The position numbers were made by a program, and so were the translations under genes. The notes below the pieces were generated by a model, which saw nothing but the letters and a program-made list of their open reading frames with translations, was not told the DNA's origin and made no database searches. Shown here piece by piece: positions 46,188 through 57,420 of a DNA stretch of 64,000 bases (the stretch's first letter is position 1; the number at the start of each line of letters is the position of its first letter). This DNA is from Datura wrightii (Eukaryota; Streptophyta; Magnoliopsida; Solanales; Solanaceae), in contig JASDFA010000018.1 in NCBI GenBank assembly GCA_035772735.1, forward strand, positions 58,310,001 to 58,374,000, read 5' to 3'.

Positions 46188-46316
46188 ATGTTGCGACATT
46201 AAATCAGGCGCTTCTTAGGAGGCAACCCAAGTGGTGGCTTGGTGAATTCTGAGTAACCAGACTACCTGCATCGTGTCGCGACGTTAAATCAAGCGCTTCT
46301 TGGGAGCAACCCAAGT
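46188..46316 (+). promoter_or_regulatory. E1 spacer motif, duplicated
   Basis: Two copies of the post-gag/pol motif lie about 80 bp apart. The first has aaatcaggcgcttctt and stem CTTAGG-AGGCAA-CCCAAG, with one mismatch. The second has aaatcaagcgcttctt and CTTGGG-AGCAA-CCCAAG, with a fully paired stem. A tandem duplication of the whole motif, including the upstream tcgcgacgtt part, is clear. Confidence 0.7.
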
Positions 46317-47725
46317 GATTTAACTGATGTGTGTTTAGTGTGTAGGTAAAAAAACAGGTGGCAGCAGACTGTTGAAAAACAAGTGCTATGACTCTCAGTA
46401 CAACTCATGAGAGGGTTGTACGAGTCGTAGCATGAGTCGTGGTGAGGATCAGAGATATGCTTCATTGAAGGAGTTTAGAGTACAGTTGGTCCTACGACTT
46501 GTAACTCAAGTGTACGGGTCGTAGTACTTACTGTGCGTGTGGAACATGCAAGCTATACAAGGAAAAGACCTACGAGTCATAGAACGGACCGTAACCACAT
46601 GGTAGGAGTTGTAAGATGCACTCATAGTTCCCCAGGTAAGTTTTTCAACTCTCTGAACTGCGTGTCCAAGGGATGAGTTATGGGGCCTTCCTACGACTCA
46701 TGGTACGAGCCATGAGGGGTCAAAATCCTTGAAATAACCCGACTCAACCCAAATTTTCAATAACTGCCCCCTCACTTATTTAAACTTCAACCTTAAGCAC
46801 ACCCTTCTCCCACGTGATCAAAACCAAAAGCACAAACCACACTCATGACTCCCTCACACCCGTAAATCAAAACCAAAGAACAATCAAGCAATTTCTTGCT
46901 TAATCAAGTTCCTCTCAAACCTAATTTCTAACTACCAATCAAAGTAAGCAGCTAACGAGTAAGTGTATTGCTTTGAATATTGATAACACCTATATGCTTG
47001 ATGTAATGGTGCTAAAACCCCTATGAGTCATCGTTTTTGCTTGAAAAAAAATTGAAAGAGACAATGACCAGGGGTGTGATAGAACTAAGTGCGACTGGGA
47101 AAGACTTTGAAGTTGATAAAGTTGTGCATTGAAGCATTCACAATTGAGTTACGGGTAGTGAATAAAAAAGGGAGGTATGAGTAGTTGTAAAATGGGTTGA
47201 ACTACATGCCTAGACCTGGGGAATTCTGAGTACCCAAAACATGAATAAGACTTCCTATAAACTGGACCAAAATCGAGGCAGGGATAGGCTTCACAAGCCT
47301 ACTATCCCAAGCTAAACTGGAAAAGACCTGAGGTATGAACTATGATACAGTTCGTGGTTTGCCACTATGAGTTGTACCAAGAATTTGTACCAAAGATCTG
47401 AAAAGGGTCAAGTCCATATGAGATAGTACGATCCTTCCTACGACTCGTGGAATCGACCTACGTGTCGTACCATGTGTCGTGGAAAAATACAGAGAAATTG
47501 TTATTAAAAGGGCAACCTCAGACGACTCAAGGCACGGATCACACCTTCGTGGTACAAGTCGTACCTGGGAGTCGTAATGTGCATCAGAGATCTCATGGGT
47601 TTTCATACGAGTCGTACCCCCAAGGTATGACCCATACTGTTGACTCATGATTATTTACAGAGAACTTTACTTCTTAATTTTCTTTCTCAGATATGGAATT
47701 CTAACTCTCTTTTGCTATAGGTATA
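46317..47725 (+). other. E1 leader of the env-like ORF with two palindrome arrays
   Basis: Noncoding. Array 1 (46380-46715) includes TACGAGTCGTA at 46419-46429 and is followed near 46779 by cttatttaaactt, which is TATA-like. Array 2 (47340-47650) includes TACGAGTCGTA at 47606-47616, just before the env-like start. The plan parallels E2 and E4. Confidence 0.5.
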
Positions 47726-49590
47726 ATGAAGCTTAAATTTAAAGCATGCAAAGCAACAACCCGGAGGACACTACATGATGAAACCTCTGAATTTGAGCAA
47801 GCAGGTAGTTTCCCTAGTGGTTCAGTTGAGGAGCACAAGGTTGATACATTAGACACCGACGGGACCCGAACCATTAGGGAAAAGGCTAAAGCCCAAGCCA
47901 TCGCAGCTACTGCCACATCTACTGAACCTCCCAAGTCTGAGGAGGGAGCTAAGGAAGGTAATCAGGAGTCGGGAAGCGGTTCAAATACAGAAGAAGGGTC
48001 TGAGGAGTCCCAATCTGGAGAGGCAAGTGGTAGTGTTAAGTCAGAGGAGAAGGCTCCTAATACTGAGCAGCAACAGATCCCACCTAGGGAGAGTTATACC
48101 ATCCGGTGGAGAGTGACCAGAGCATAGGAGATTTATGAACAGGGCATTGCTCTGACCACGAGAAACAAACCCAGGCAGAGCATCCAAGAAGAACTACGGA
48201 TCCTCACAAACTCTTTGAATGAAGTAGAGGAGATAAAGCGGATATTCAACTTTTATAGCCTCGAATGGATGGCTAGGACAATGGACCAGTACACCTCAGA
48301 GATAGTCCGTGAGTTCTACGCCAACTACTTGGCGACCATGGAGGATAAGGCTAAAAAGGGGCAGAAATGAGTATCGGGTGGAGACATTAAAGCAAATTAG
48401 GCAGCTGGGCTTTGAGGAAAGATAAAGGCAGCTATAGTGGTTGGCGGGTGTTATAGATGAGGATAAAGAGGAAGCAGAGTGGGTCTCAGGTGGATAGTAG
48501 GTTACCAAATATTCACTCAACTTCATAGAAAAAGCCTGCTGGACATTAGTGCGCCACCGATTAGCACCAACAGTCAATGAAAACACTCTGAGTGCAGACA
48601 GAGTAGCCCTGGTGGCATGTCTCATATCCAGATACCCCATCAACATTCTGAGGATCATCGCAGAGGAGATATGAGATTGGGCTATGGGATTGAGCACTAC
48701 CATCCCATTCCCGAGCCTCGTCTTCAGATTATGCAAAGAGGGAGGAGTTTCGGTGAGACAGGGTGAGGAACGCTTAATAGGAAGGTAGAGGACAACGGAC
48801 ATTGGCTTGATTCGGGATGAAATGAATTCGGTGAGTTGAGCCCAACTTCCCATAGCAGTTCCACAGACCCAGCTAGCAAGGGACGCACAGGTGAATACCC
48901 CCACCTCACAGGAGCAGAGCGAGACACCGACTGTAGAAGTCGGTAACTCAGGCAGCTCCCAGCACTTTTGCTACACCACTGCCAGCCATTCGAGTCAGAC
49001 ACCAGTAGGGTACGTTCTAGTGGGCTAGGATTTTCTTCATAAATTAGCCAAGAGATTGATCATGGCCGAAAAAAATTCAGGCAATGATGAAGAATGTGAA
49101 GCCCTGGGTAAAAGCAGAAATTGACACAACAACACAGGCCTTACATGCTTATCTTGACGGATTTGAGAGCCGATTCAACACTCGTATGGCGGAGTAGACG
49201 GATACCAGCAACCTCCGCGAGGAGTTGGGGGATCTTCGGAGCCAAGTAGCTGAGTTGTCATCATGATAACTGGCAGTCATATCAGCCCGCACTCTTCCGG
49301 ACCTTGATGAAGATCCAGATGAGGAGATTGACTTGGCAGCTTATTGGGAGACGATGATAGTAGCAAAGGAAAAAGGAAAGAAGAGAGTTTCCGAGAATGT
49401 TGGAGAAGATAGCTTGAGAAAGAAAAGAAAGAAAGAAAGAAGAGAACGCAAGCGGGAAAGTGCGGAGATCTTGCAGACTCATGACTCACACATGTCAGAG
49501 AAGCAGGAACGAGCTAGAGGAACAGGCAGCTCTACCATGGCTCAGCTTGAGCTTCTAGTGGCGGGGACCTTTCGGGCGAGCTATATTTAG
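47726..49590 (+). pseudogene. E1 env-like ORF (PF20167-like), broken
   Basis: Starts MKLKFKACKATTRR, then an acidic Ser/Glu-rich region (GSGSNTEEGSEESQSGEASG). The domain appears in pieces after stops: EIVREFYANYLATMEDKAKK, FIEKACWTLVRHRLAPTVNE, LSADRVALVACLISRYPINI and IPFPSLVFRLCKEGGVSV. The tail is highly basic (RKKRKKERRERKRE, 49410-49455), a possible nuclear signal. At least four stops interrupt it. It has the same family and relative position as the E2 and E4 ORFs. Function is unknown; no signal peptide or membrane helix is seen. Confidence 0.75.
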
Positions 49591-51268
49591 CCCCGATTAT
49601 TCATGAGGCCATAGAGACTGCGGATACTACTGAGGGGGTAGCCACTTCCCTGTTGACACACCATTGAGTGCGTCGGGCACCGCTAACACCACGATTGCAG
49701 CGGAGGTACCTCCTCCGCAAGATGACATGAGCGCTAGAGTGCAACAGGTATGGTCCCTTCCCCCCTGTTCTTGTAGTTCATGCTTCGGGGATGAAGCATA
49801 ATTTTCAAAAAGGAGAGGGGGTGTACTTGTACTTTTTGGAGTTTTTGGATCCGTCCGAGGATTTTTCTTGCCGTTTTTTCTTTTCCCTCGGGCATGCTAT
49901 CTAGTAGAACCGAAATATTTAGGATTTTATTTTCTTATTTTGTAATTTTTGTTTAATTAGAAAGTATCTGAGGAGTACTCAGCCAATGAATATGCACTAG
50001 TTTTGGATTTCTTAAAAAAAATTTGACCCTGTTTAAAATTATTTGATGCATTAGCTGTGTACTTGTGACTGCATGCATGATTTCTATGGATCTTTTGATG
50101 TAATTTAGTATATTAGCATGAGTAGTCTTATTAATCCTTGTAAAAACCAAATAGGTTAAGTGAACATAAGACATGTCCTATGAGTGAGTGAGGTTTGATA
50201 CGTAGTTCAGTATTGTGTTGAAGATCTAGAACTTGCCTGGTTGGTCTTTACATAGGTTAAGGGTGGTTGATTGGGATATGATCATATTCCATTTTGGTTG
50301 AGCTCACTTTCAGCCTAAATGACTCTACCAAAAGCTTATGATTCCCTTGATTCCAATTTTGAGCCTTTAATAGACCATTTTTCTTTGATTAACCGATGAA
50401 CCGTACCCATTTTTTATAATGAACCTGTTTTGGCCCTGGTCCTTCCTTGGACATTGTGAACCTCAACATAGGAAAAATGCCTAAGTTGAGGTTGGCTAGA
50501 GTAGGGGTTCATAAATAGTGGGAATGAGAAAAAAGGAGAGAAAACAGAAAAGGGGAAAAATGAGATATGGTGTGATAAAAAAAGCTGAAAAGGTTGAAAA
50601 CTTTGAAAAAAAAATTCAAAAAGAAAACAATATTTGAAAAGGTTGAAAACACATCACACTCATACAAATTCATATAAAAGAGGTGAAAAGGGAGGAAAAG
50701 GAAGGAAAAGAAAAAAAAGGTGAAATAGGTGAACGGTGGAGCCAATTTATGTAGTGCCAAGGAAGGGTATCCCACATTTATCATGTCCAGCCCTAGAGCC
50801 TACATTACAAGCCGTAGCAAGTCCTATAGTGATCCTAATCTTACCATCTTCCAGACCGAAGCAGAGAAAATAAGGGCAAGCCTATGGTATATGATACATA
50901 GTACTTGCAAGTTCTTTGTGAGAGTGAGAGTCTCGCTTGTTCAGTCCTATGCCATATCTGACACTATATTTGTGAGTAGGGACTTCATTTGCTGTGAGGG
51001 TACATGATTTATGTTTGATTTTACTAGTGGTCTATGTGAAAAGAATTGGTGATGACTTGATTGCCTGTTAATAGCTAGATAACATGTCTTGATCCTTGCT
51101 TATCATACTTTGTGGTTGCTTGTAGTACATTAGATGATATTGGTTCACAGAAGGAGGGTCAGAAGTTGTTGAATTTATAGTGAAAATTTTGTTTGGTATT
51201 GGCTGTAGTATCCTAGGTTTATTTTCTAGTTGAGCATCATGTTTAATTTTTTCTTTTCTTTGCCTTAG
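49591..51268 (+). other. E1 3' untranslated region
   Basis: Noncoding, homologous to E3 23748-25300. It contains hairpin ATGCTTCG-GGGA-TGAAGCAT (49780-49799) and the purine run aaaaaggagaggggg (49807-49821), then 1.45 kb of A-rich or T-rich text up to the LTR. The expected polypurine tract directly before the LTR is not recognisable, because the LTR start is damaged. Confidence 0.6.
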
Positions 51269-52764
51269 CATGAACTTCGGTGTGTTTATATGGATATAAG
51301 ACAGACAAATAAGTGTTGGAGCAAGAATGTGCAAAAGAAGTCTGAAAGTGCAGAAAATGGGCTAAAGTCACAGTCTTAGTACGAGCCGTAGGTTGATGGT
51401 ACGAGTCATATTGAGAACTGTGAAAAGTTTCAGATGGGTGGATTATGAAGAATGCAACCTACGAGTCTCAGAACGAGCCATAACATTGGGTCATGAAAAT
51501 ATTCAAAGAAAATTGTGCAAAAGCAGACTCCTGGTATGGATAGACAGTACGAGTTGTGGCAGAGAGGTACGAGTCGTACCATCACACTCGTGACAAACTT
51601 CAGAAAAATTCAGAGTTCTCAGAGTCAAGCCACAGAAGCAAAGTATGACTCGTAGAAAGAATGTACAAGTCATACCAAGGCCCAACACTTAGCCAATTTT
51701 GATCAATCCAAGGACTTACAGATAGCAGGCACGACCCATACAATCCTGCTACGGGTTGTATGATCAATCGTGGCTCAAGCGGCGATAATCCTGTTAGCCT
51801 AGGAAAAGGATTCTTATGTCTATATAAATACTTTTTATGTTTTATTTTTAAGATAAGTTCTTAGATGCATGTACATAGATAGCTAGAGAAGTGATTTTGA
51901 GGGAGAACATAAAATTGAGTTGATTAACTTGTGATCAATCTTTTCATAGATTCTTCCTCGATCTTTGTAAATTGTTCTTGAGTTATTTCTAATATAATCA
52001 AAGAAGCTTTTCTCTCATCTATGATTGTAAGAATTGAATTATGTGTTTAATGATGAATGAATATCACAACCTTACAACTATGAGAGGCTAAAACTTCCAT
52101 TGCTAGGGTTGTGGGAACCATGGTGGATTAGCGAGCTAGGGATACACAAAAGTGATTCAAAACCAATACAAAACACTTGTATTGTATTATCTTCATGCTT
52201 AAACATTTCTTAATGGTTTACAATGTTAGGACTTTCCCGAATTCTTTACTTTCTTGAGCCTAGATAGGTAGAGATTAGGAAAAGAGAACTACAACAAAGC
52301 CTTAATCTTGATGATCATTGTATTAACTTGAGCTGTGGTCGTATGATAGTTAAATTTGGAACATATTGATAATAGTAGTTTGAAACTGCTCATGAGACCT
52401 GACCTGGTGATTGAGTATAGTCATCTAATAAGGACGAACCAGTCGTTAGGATGAACCCTAGTTATTAGTTCTACAAGTAAGCATTGGTATTGATCACCTG
52501 TGTATACCCAAAATAGTTACGAACCAATGGGGAACACAAACCCTAGTTATTCTTCAATCTTGATTTACATTATAATTTCAATTATTTTTTTAATTATTAT
52601 TTTCTTAAACCCCCCAAATTGGAGTAACTAACCAATAAGTTCACTTACCATTAGTCTAGATTGTCCATATTCCCTGTGGGTTTGATCCCAACCTCTTAGT
52701 TGAGTTCTTTATTAACAACGTCCGCTTCATACTTCAGCAGGACGTGTGAGTTTGAGCGTTATCA
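51269..52764 (+). repeat. E1 3' LTR (family A), 5'-truncated
   Basis: Matches 12536-14072 from catgaact onward, but lacks the first 50 or so bp of the LTR. Array 51370-51785; TATA box TATATAAATA at 51821-51830; ends gcgttatca with the ttaac duplication. Confidence 0.88.
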
Positions 52765-52769
52765 TTAAC

Positions 52770-53219
52770 CCTGTTAATACTATAACCATTCTCTCATGTA
52801 ATACTCTTGAGATGATCTTATTGGCAAAAGTATTGAAACTTATGGGTCTTAAATATGCAAAAGATATAACTTCCTTCGTTTTGGGTAGTAATACTAGGTT
52901 TGTATATAAAATAAACCTTGGTATTTCATACCCATAAAGAAAGATTTTACCATCTTTGTAATATATTCCCTTGTAATCTCCTAGTTTGCTTGAAAAAAAT
53001 ATTCAGATAATCCATCAGGTCCACTTGAAAAAAATATTTAGATAATCCATCAGGTCCACTAGTGTTGTCTCCATTTAACCCAAAACCACCCTCTTTACCT
53101 CTCTAATACTAGGTAGAGAAGTAAGATTTCATTCTGTTCATTTGAGATTAGATGAGGAATACTACGAATCATATTGAATCCAAACAGGTTGATAGATTTT
53201 GTGAATTGATCTTTGTAAA
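52770..53219 (-). pseudogene. LINE reverse transcriptase, piece between E1 and Tekay
   Basis: The minus strand gives FYKDQFTKSINLFGFNMIRS across the Tekay junction, IPHLISNEQNEILLL, a GPDGLSKYFF segment, and LRPISFNTFANKIISRVLHE, typical of plant L1 reverse transcriptase (FRPISl.n..yKiisk.la.R). A 35-bp exact-type tandem duplication (52990-53059) repeats the GPDG segment and shifts the frame. It continues into 12345-12483. Confidence 0.85.
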
Positions 53220-53224
53220 ACTTT

Positions 53225-55330
53225 TGTTACACCCCGTAAAATGTTATCGGTTAGTACGCGTACGTGTGGACTTGTGACGAGTAAGGAGAGCTCGACGCGT
53301 GTGAAAAGAGCCTTGGAAGCAGGGTCGAGCGAAACTAGGCCACGAGGGGCTAGCGCGACGCGCCAATGGATAGTGCACTAGGCAGCGTGGCTCTCCAGGC
53401 TATCTGCAGCTTTGGGAGGCGGAGCATGGGGGCATTGTGGCACCTTGGCTGGTATGGGGTGCCCCCCTGCCACCAGCCTTAAGTTATATATAAGCCTCTT
53501 CACTTAATTTAAAACATTTCACAAATGATACCCACGACTAGAGAGTAAGGAGCATGCAAGTTTCTGATGGTTTTTCATCCGATTATGCTACCAAACGCCG
53601 TTCAATCTCAAATTAACTTCCGGTAATGAGTTTTAAGTCTACAAGAAGCATTACTTTGGAGTTATTTCTCGAAAATTCGCTTGGAAAATTGGAACTCCGC
53701 GGAGTAAAAGTTTTTAGAATTGTTCCAAATTGATTCCTACCCGGCCACAAGCATTAGGTAAGCACTTCCCCCTTCTGAACTCTCGAAAAATTATATATTT
53801 TCGCCTGAGTTAGTTGAAGTTGGATTATAGTTAATTATATTATCTAAATTTATTGATATTTGTCGAGTTTAGTATTAAAATTAGTTCTATTCTCTCAGTA
53901 TAAAGGTTACAGTTGGAAAGAATTGCCAATTGCAAGTTAAACCTCGCCAGTTAAATCAGAAATCGACATTCGAGGTATGTTAAGGTAATTTCTTTCGGCA
54001 AGTTACTCCTGTCGTGTCATAATATGACCTAGACTCTCGTAAGAATGCCAGAAGCATGATTGTTGTGGTTAGCTTCTATTATTATCATTCTGAGATTAGC
54101 ATTTTCTGTTCAGATTTGGAGTGACCCTATCCTATATAGCCTTCAGTGACCAATCCCAGGGTTACTAGCTGTGTCGTTGCCTATGGGGCTATATAGATCG
54201 CTCCAAGGAGCTAAATGTTGTCCCAAGGGACTACACAGAGGCCCAAGGGACATATTACAGTCCATTCCATGGCTGGACTATTATCTTTATGTCGTATCGA
54301 CATCACTGACCCTCGTCGAGCCTGGTGCCTAGGGTGCAGTTATCAGGAGTCCACCGGACTCAGACATAGCTATAGATCAGGAGTTGAGGGGGCTCAGTTG
54401 CAGACCCAGGGGACTGGTAGGTTGGCTATAGTTACCTGTTGACTCATTTTGACCTTGTTAGGGCTATATAGATTGGAGTGTGCTCAACGGGGCTTATGGG
54501 CACCCCGGACGGGTTATTCTATGCTAGTTGTATCTTCTGGGCTTATGGAGGCCAGGTAAGGTTCTTGTTTGCATTATTTACTTTTAGTTGTATAGTAGGT
54601 TATGAGGTTATTCAGGTTAACTCTCTATCCCTCCTATTGAAATGTTTCAGTTTCATTGTTAGTATTATTAAGTCATTATTATTTGCTGCCTTACATATTT
54701 GGTATATATTGTACTGGCGCCCATCTTTCAGGCACTGCATTACTTGCCTGTAGGTACGGTTAGACGCAGTTTAGGACCTCCCTAGTCATCAGTCGAGTCA
54801 TCAGTCTAATCAGCTTCTTTTTCCCTGGAGTTGTTAGTTAGAAGGTTTGTTTTTTTGATTGTACAGTTTATGGGTAGGTCGGGGCCCTGTCTGGACCATT
54901 TTTCCACTCTTAGATGCTTGCAGGCTACAGATCTCCAATATTAGTTTTATTGTTGGCCATGTAGGGCCTATGTATGTTTTCTTTTGCATGGTGGCCATGT
55001 GGGGCTTAGTTTAGCTATTAGTTAGCGGCCTTGTCGGCCATAGTATAGTTCTGATTCCCTGTTTTCATTATGACATAACTATAGATCATGGTGGTTTTGT
55101 CGGCCCGCATAGGATCCCATTTACTGCATGTTGTTGGTTAGCTATTTTCTTTTTACAGGAAGCTATGCAGCGTTGTCAGCCGGAGGCTGTATTTACAACA
55201 AAAATATAGCTCGTCTTTTTCTTGAATTGAAGAGCAGGCGTGCACCAGAAGTGCATAAGCCCAGTCAGGTCAGTTCAGATCCCAGTATGGCACTAGGTAC
55301 CAGTCATGCCTCCCAAGGTGGGGCATGACA
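53225..55330 (+). repeat. Tekay 5' LTR
   Basis: 2106 bp, tgttacacccc to gggcatgaca. GC-rich palindrome region 53265-53475 with GCGCG-A-CGCGC at 53353-53363; TATATATAAG at 53485-53494 is the likely TATA box. Confidence 0.93.
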
Positions 55331-55334
55331 AACT

Positions 55335-55343
55335 TGGTATCAG
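55335..55343 (+). promoter_or_regulatory. Tekay primer binding site (initiator-Met tRNA)
   Basis: tggtatcag four bases after the LTR, the standard start of the initiator-Met complement. The following bases (aaaagg) have drifted. Confidence 0.8.
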
Positions 55344-55576
55344 AAAAGGTCGTATCCTAGGGAATCTGCAAGCCGTATCTGGTAGAGTCTTTTCTATGGG
55401 TGTGTTATGCACAACATTCCATAGGCAGGAGGCTACAGGGCATAATAGTGTGGTTACCCTTCTTTCTTCTTCAGTCGTGCTGTAGAGGTATGTTGTACAA
55501 GGTTGAGTCCCTGAGCCTACCTTATTCTGCTTATCTACAGGCGACAGACTATGACCAACTGAAAATTAGATGCTGC

Positions 55577-56750
55577 GGCATGAGAGGGCACTAGCAGGTT
55601 TCCCCAGTCAGAGCCAGCCCGATATGAGGGCAATAGGGATACTTCATCTCGGTCTGCTCAGCAGTCTCCGCACGCCAGGAGTCTTCTATGGCAGCGGACA
55701 TGTCGGCACCACTTCTAATAGCTCCTATACCTATACCATCAGATCAGGAGGTTAGTAGCGCTGTCTATATGTTATCCCAAATGATGGCCGCCCAGCGCCA
55801 ACCTATGGTACTAGTGGTTGCTGAGTCTTTGGGAGGACCTGGGAGTTTGAGGGTCTGGGAGTTCCTTGCCTTGAGTACCCTGCAGTTTACAGGGATGGAT
55901 CGGAAAGAGGACCATCAGGACTTTCTAGACCAATTACAGCGGATTTTCAGGGTGAGGCATGCTACGCCCGTGGAGTAGGTTGAATTAGCGGTATTTCGAC
56001 TATGAGACATAGAAGTGTTATGGTACGAGATCTGGGAGGGTTCCCGAGGCAGAGATGCTCCCTTCCGACTTGGTCTAGTTTCTTAGAAGCCATCCTATAT
56101 CACTACTTGCCACAGGAAATTTGACAGGCCCGGGTAGATCAGTTTTTGCACCTAGAGCAGGCTCGATAAGTGTCCGGGAATATGCTATGAGATTTGATTC
56201 CTTGGCTTATATGCACCAGCTTTTGTATACACTATGCCAGCCAAAGTACATTTGTTTATTATGGGGCTGCTTCCAGAGTACGTGGAAGCTTGTGTAACAG
56301 CTACTCTGTAGGAGGACATGGAAATTGCCCGCATTCAGTCCTTCGCTCAGAATATTAAGGGGATCAGGTAGCGACAACAGAGATAGAAAGAAAAAATCAA
56401 GAGTAGTGCCGTATGGACAGACCTAGTGACATGCAGGCAAAACTTCAGGATAGACCTAGGCCATGAATATCAAGAAGGCCACCTAGACTCCCATCCCCAT
56501 AGCAGCAGCAGGGTGGTAGATCAATTGCCAATGGCAGTTAGGACCCGGTGAGAGCTCACGGGCATGAGGTTCTCAGCAGTAGAGGGGGTCAGATCAGAGC
56601 AAGCCTACTATGCCATGTTGTGCTATTTGCAGTCGATGTCATTTTGGGGCATATAAGTATGGTTCTACCACTTGTCACACTTGTGGACAAGAAGGGTCAC
56701 ATGATGAGGGATTCTCTAGCTAGAGGTCAGGGGTGATCGGGACCAACAAG
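55577..56750 (+). pseudogene. Tekay gag
   Basis: Capsid precursor. Recognisable blocks: SLRVWEFLALSTLQFTGMD, EDHQDFLDQLQRIFRV, HATPVE then a stop, VELAVF, and, in another frame, SVREYAMRFDSLAY (about 56168-56210). A zinc-knuckle region near 56670-56715 reads TCHTCGQEG in one frame and GHMMRDS in the next, so the C-x2-C-x4-H-x4-C unit is frameshifted and its last Cys altered. Five or more stops; no start codon can be chosen with confidence. Confidence 0.8.
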
Positions 56751-56926
56751 ACATATTTTTAGTAGGGTCATATGCCCCAGCACCTTCAGTAGGGCGCAGG
56801 CCCTCAGTTTCAGCCAATAGAGGCGAAGGTAGGTCAGGGGCATCCAGTTTAGGCAGTAGTCTAGATTGCACTTATGCTTTACCAGGGCGACAAGAGTCAG
56901 AGTTATCGCCGAATGTTGTGATAGGT

Positions 56927-57420
56927 ATGCTAGACATTTACTCTCACTCAGTTTATATTTTGATAGATCCAGGTTCCACTTTGTCCTATGTTACTCTATT
57001 AGGGGCTCGAAAGTTTGGTATAATGCCAGAATTGCTTCAGCGACCTTTTTCAGTGTTTACGCCTATCAGTGATTCTATTATAGCTAAAAGGATCTACCGG
57101 GACTGCACAATAGAGGTTCTTGGTCTCCAGACTTTAGCAGATTTAGTGGAGCTAGAAATGATCGATTTTGATGCAATTATGGCATGGATTGGCTAGCTCC
57201 ATATTATGCTAATGTAGAGTGTTGGACCAAGACAGTTCGATTCCACTTCCCACGGGAGGTAGTGCGAGAATGGAAGGGAAGTGCAGCTACGCCAAAAGGT
57301 AGGTTCATATCCTATCTTCGAGTGAGAAATTTAATAGCAAAGGGCTGTATATATGATATTGTCAGGGTTCTGGATATGCAAGCAGAATCCCCCATCTCTA
57401 CAGTATAGTCTAGTGGTTAA
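56927..57420 (+). pseudogene. Tekay aspartic protease
   Basis: VYILIDPGSTLSYVT carries the active Asp in the D-P-G-S form usual in plant Ty3 elements. FDAIMAWIG and MDWLAPYYANVEC (57184) follow with a single frame slip, where the family has a continuous D-x-I-x-G-M-D-W-L segment. The linker to reverse transcriptase ends near 57410 in a TAG. Confidence 0.82.

Larger units (their letters stand above)
12484..52764 (+). mobile_element. E1: Athila-like LTR element lacking RT/IN, interrupted by E2
   Basis: Boundaries are TG...CA with the 5-bp duplication ttaac (12479-12483 and 52765-52769) inside a LINE. Without nested E2 it is about 10.8 kb: 5' LTR 12484-14072, primer site, gag (14200-15044 and 44537 onward), aspartic protease, stop, conserved spacer hairpins, env-like ORF, long 3' untranslated region and a truncated 3' LTR (51269-52764). 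No reverse transcriptase, RNase H or integrase was found, so it needed enzymes in trans. Its LTR family is that of E3. Confidence 0.88.
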
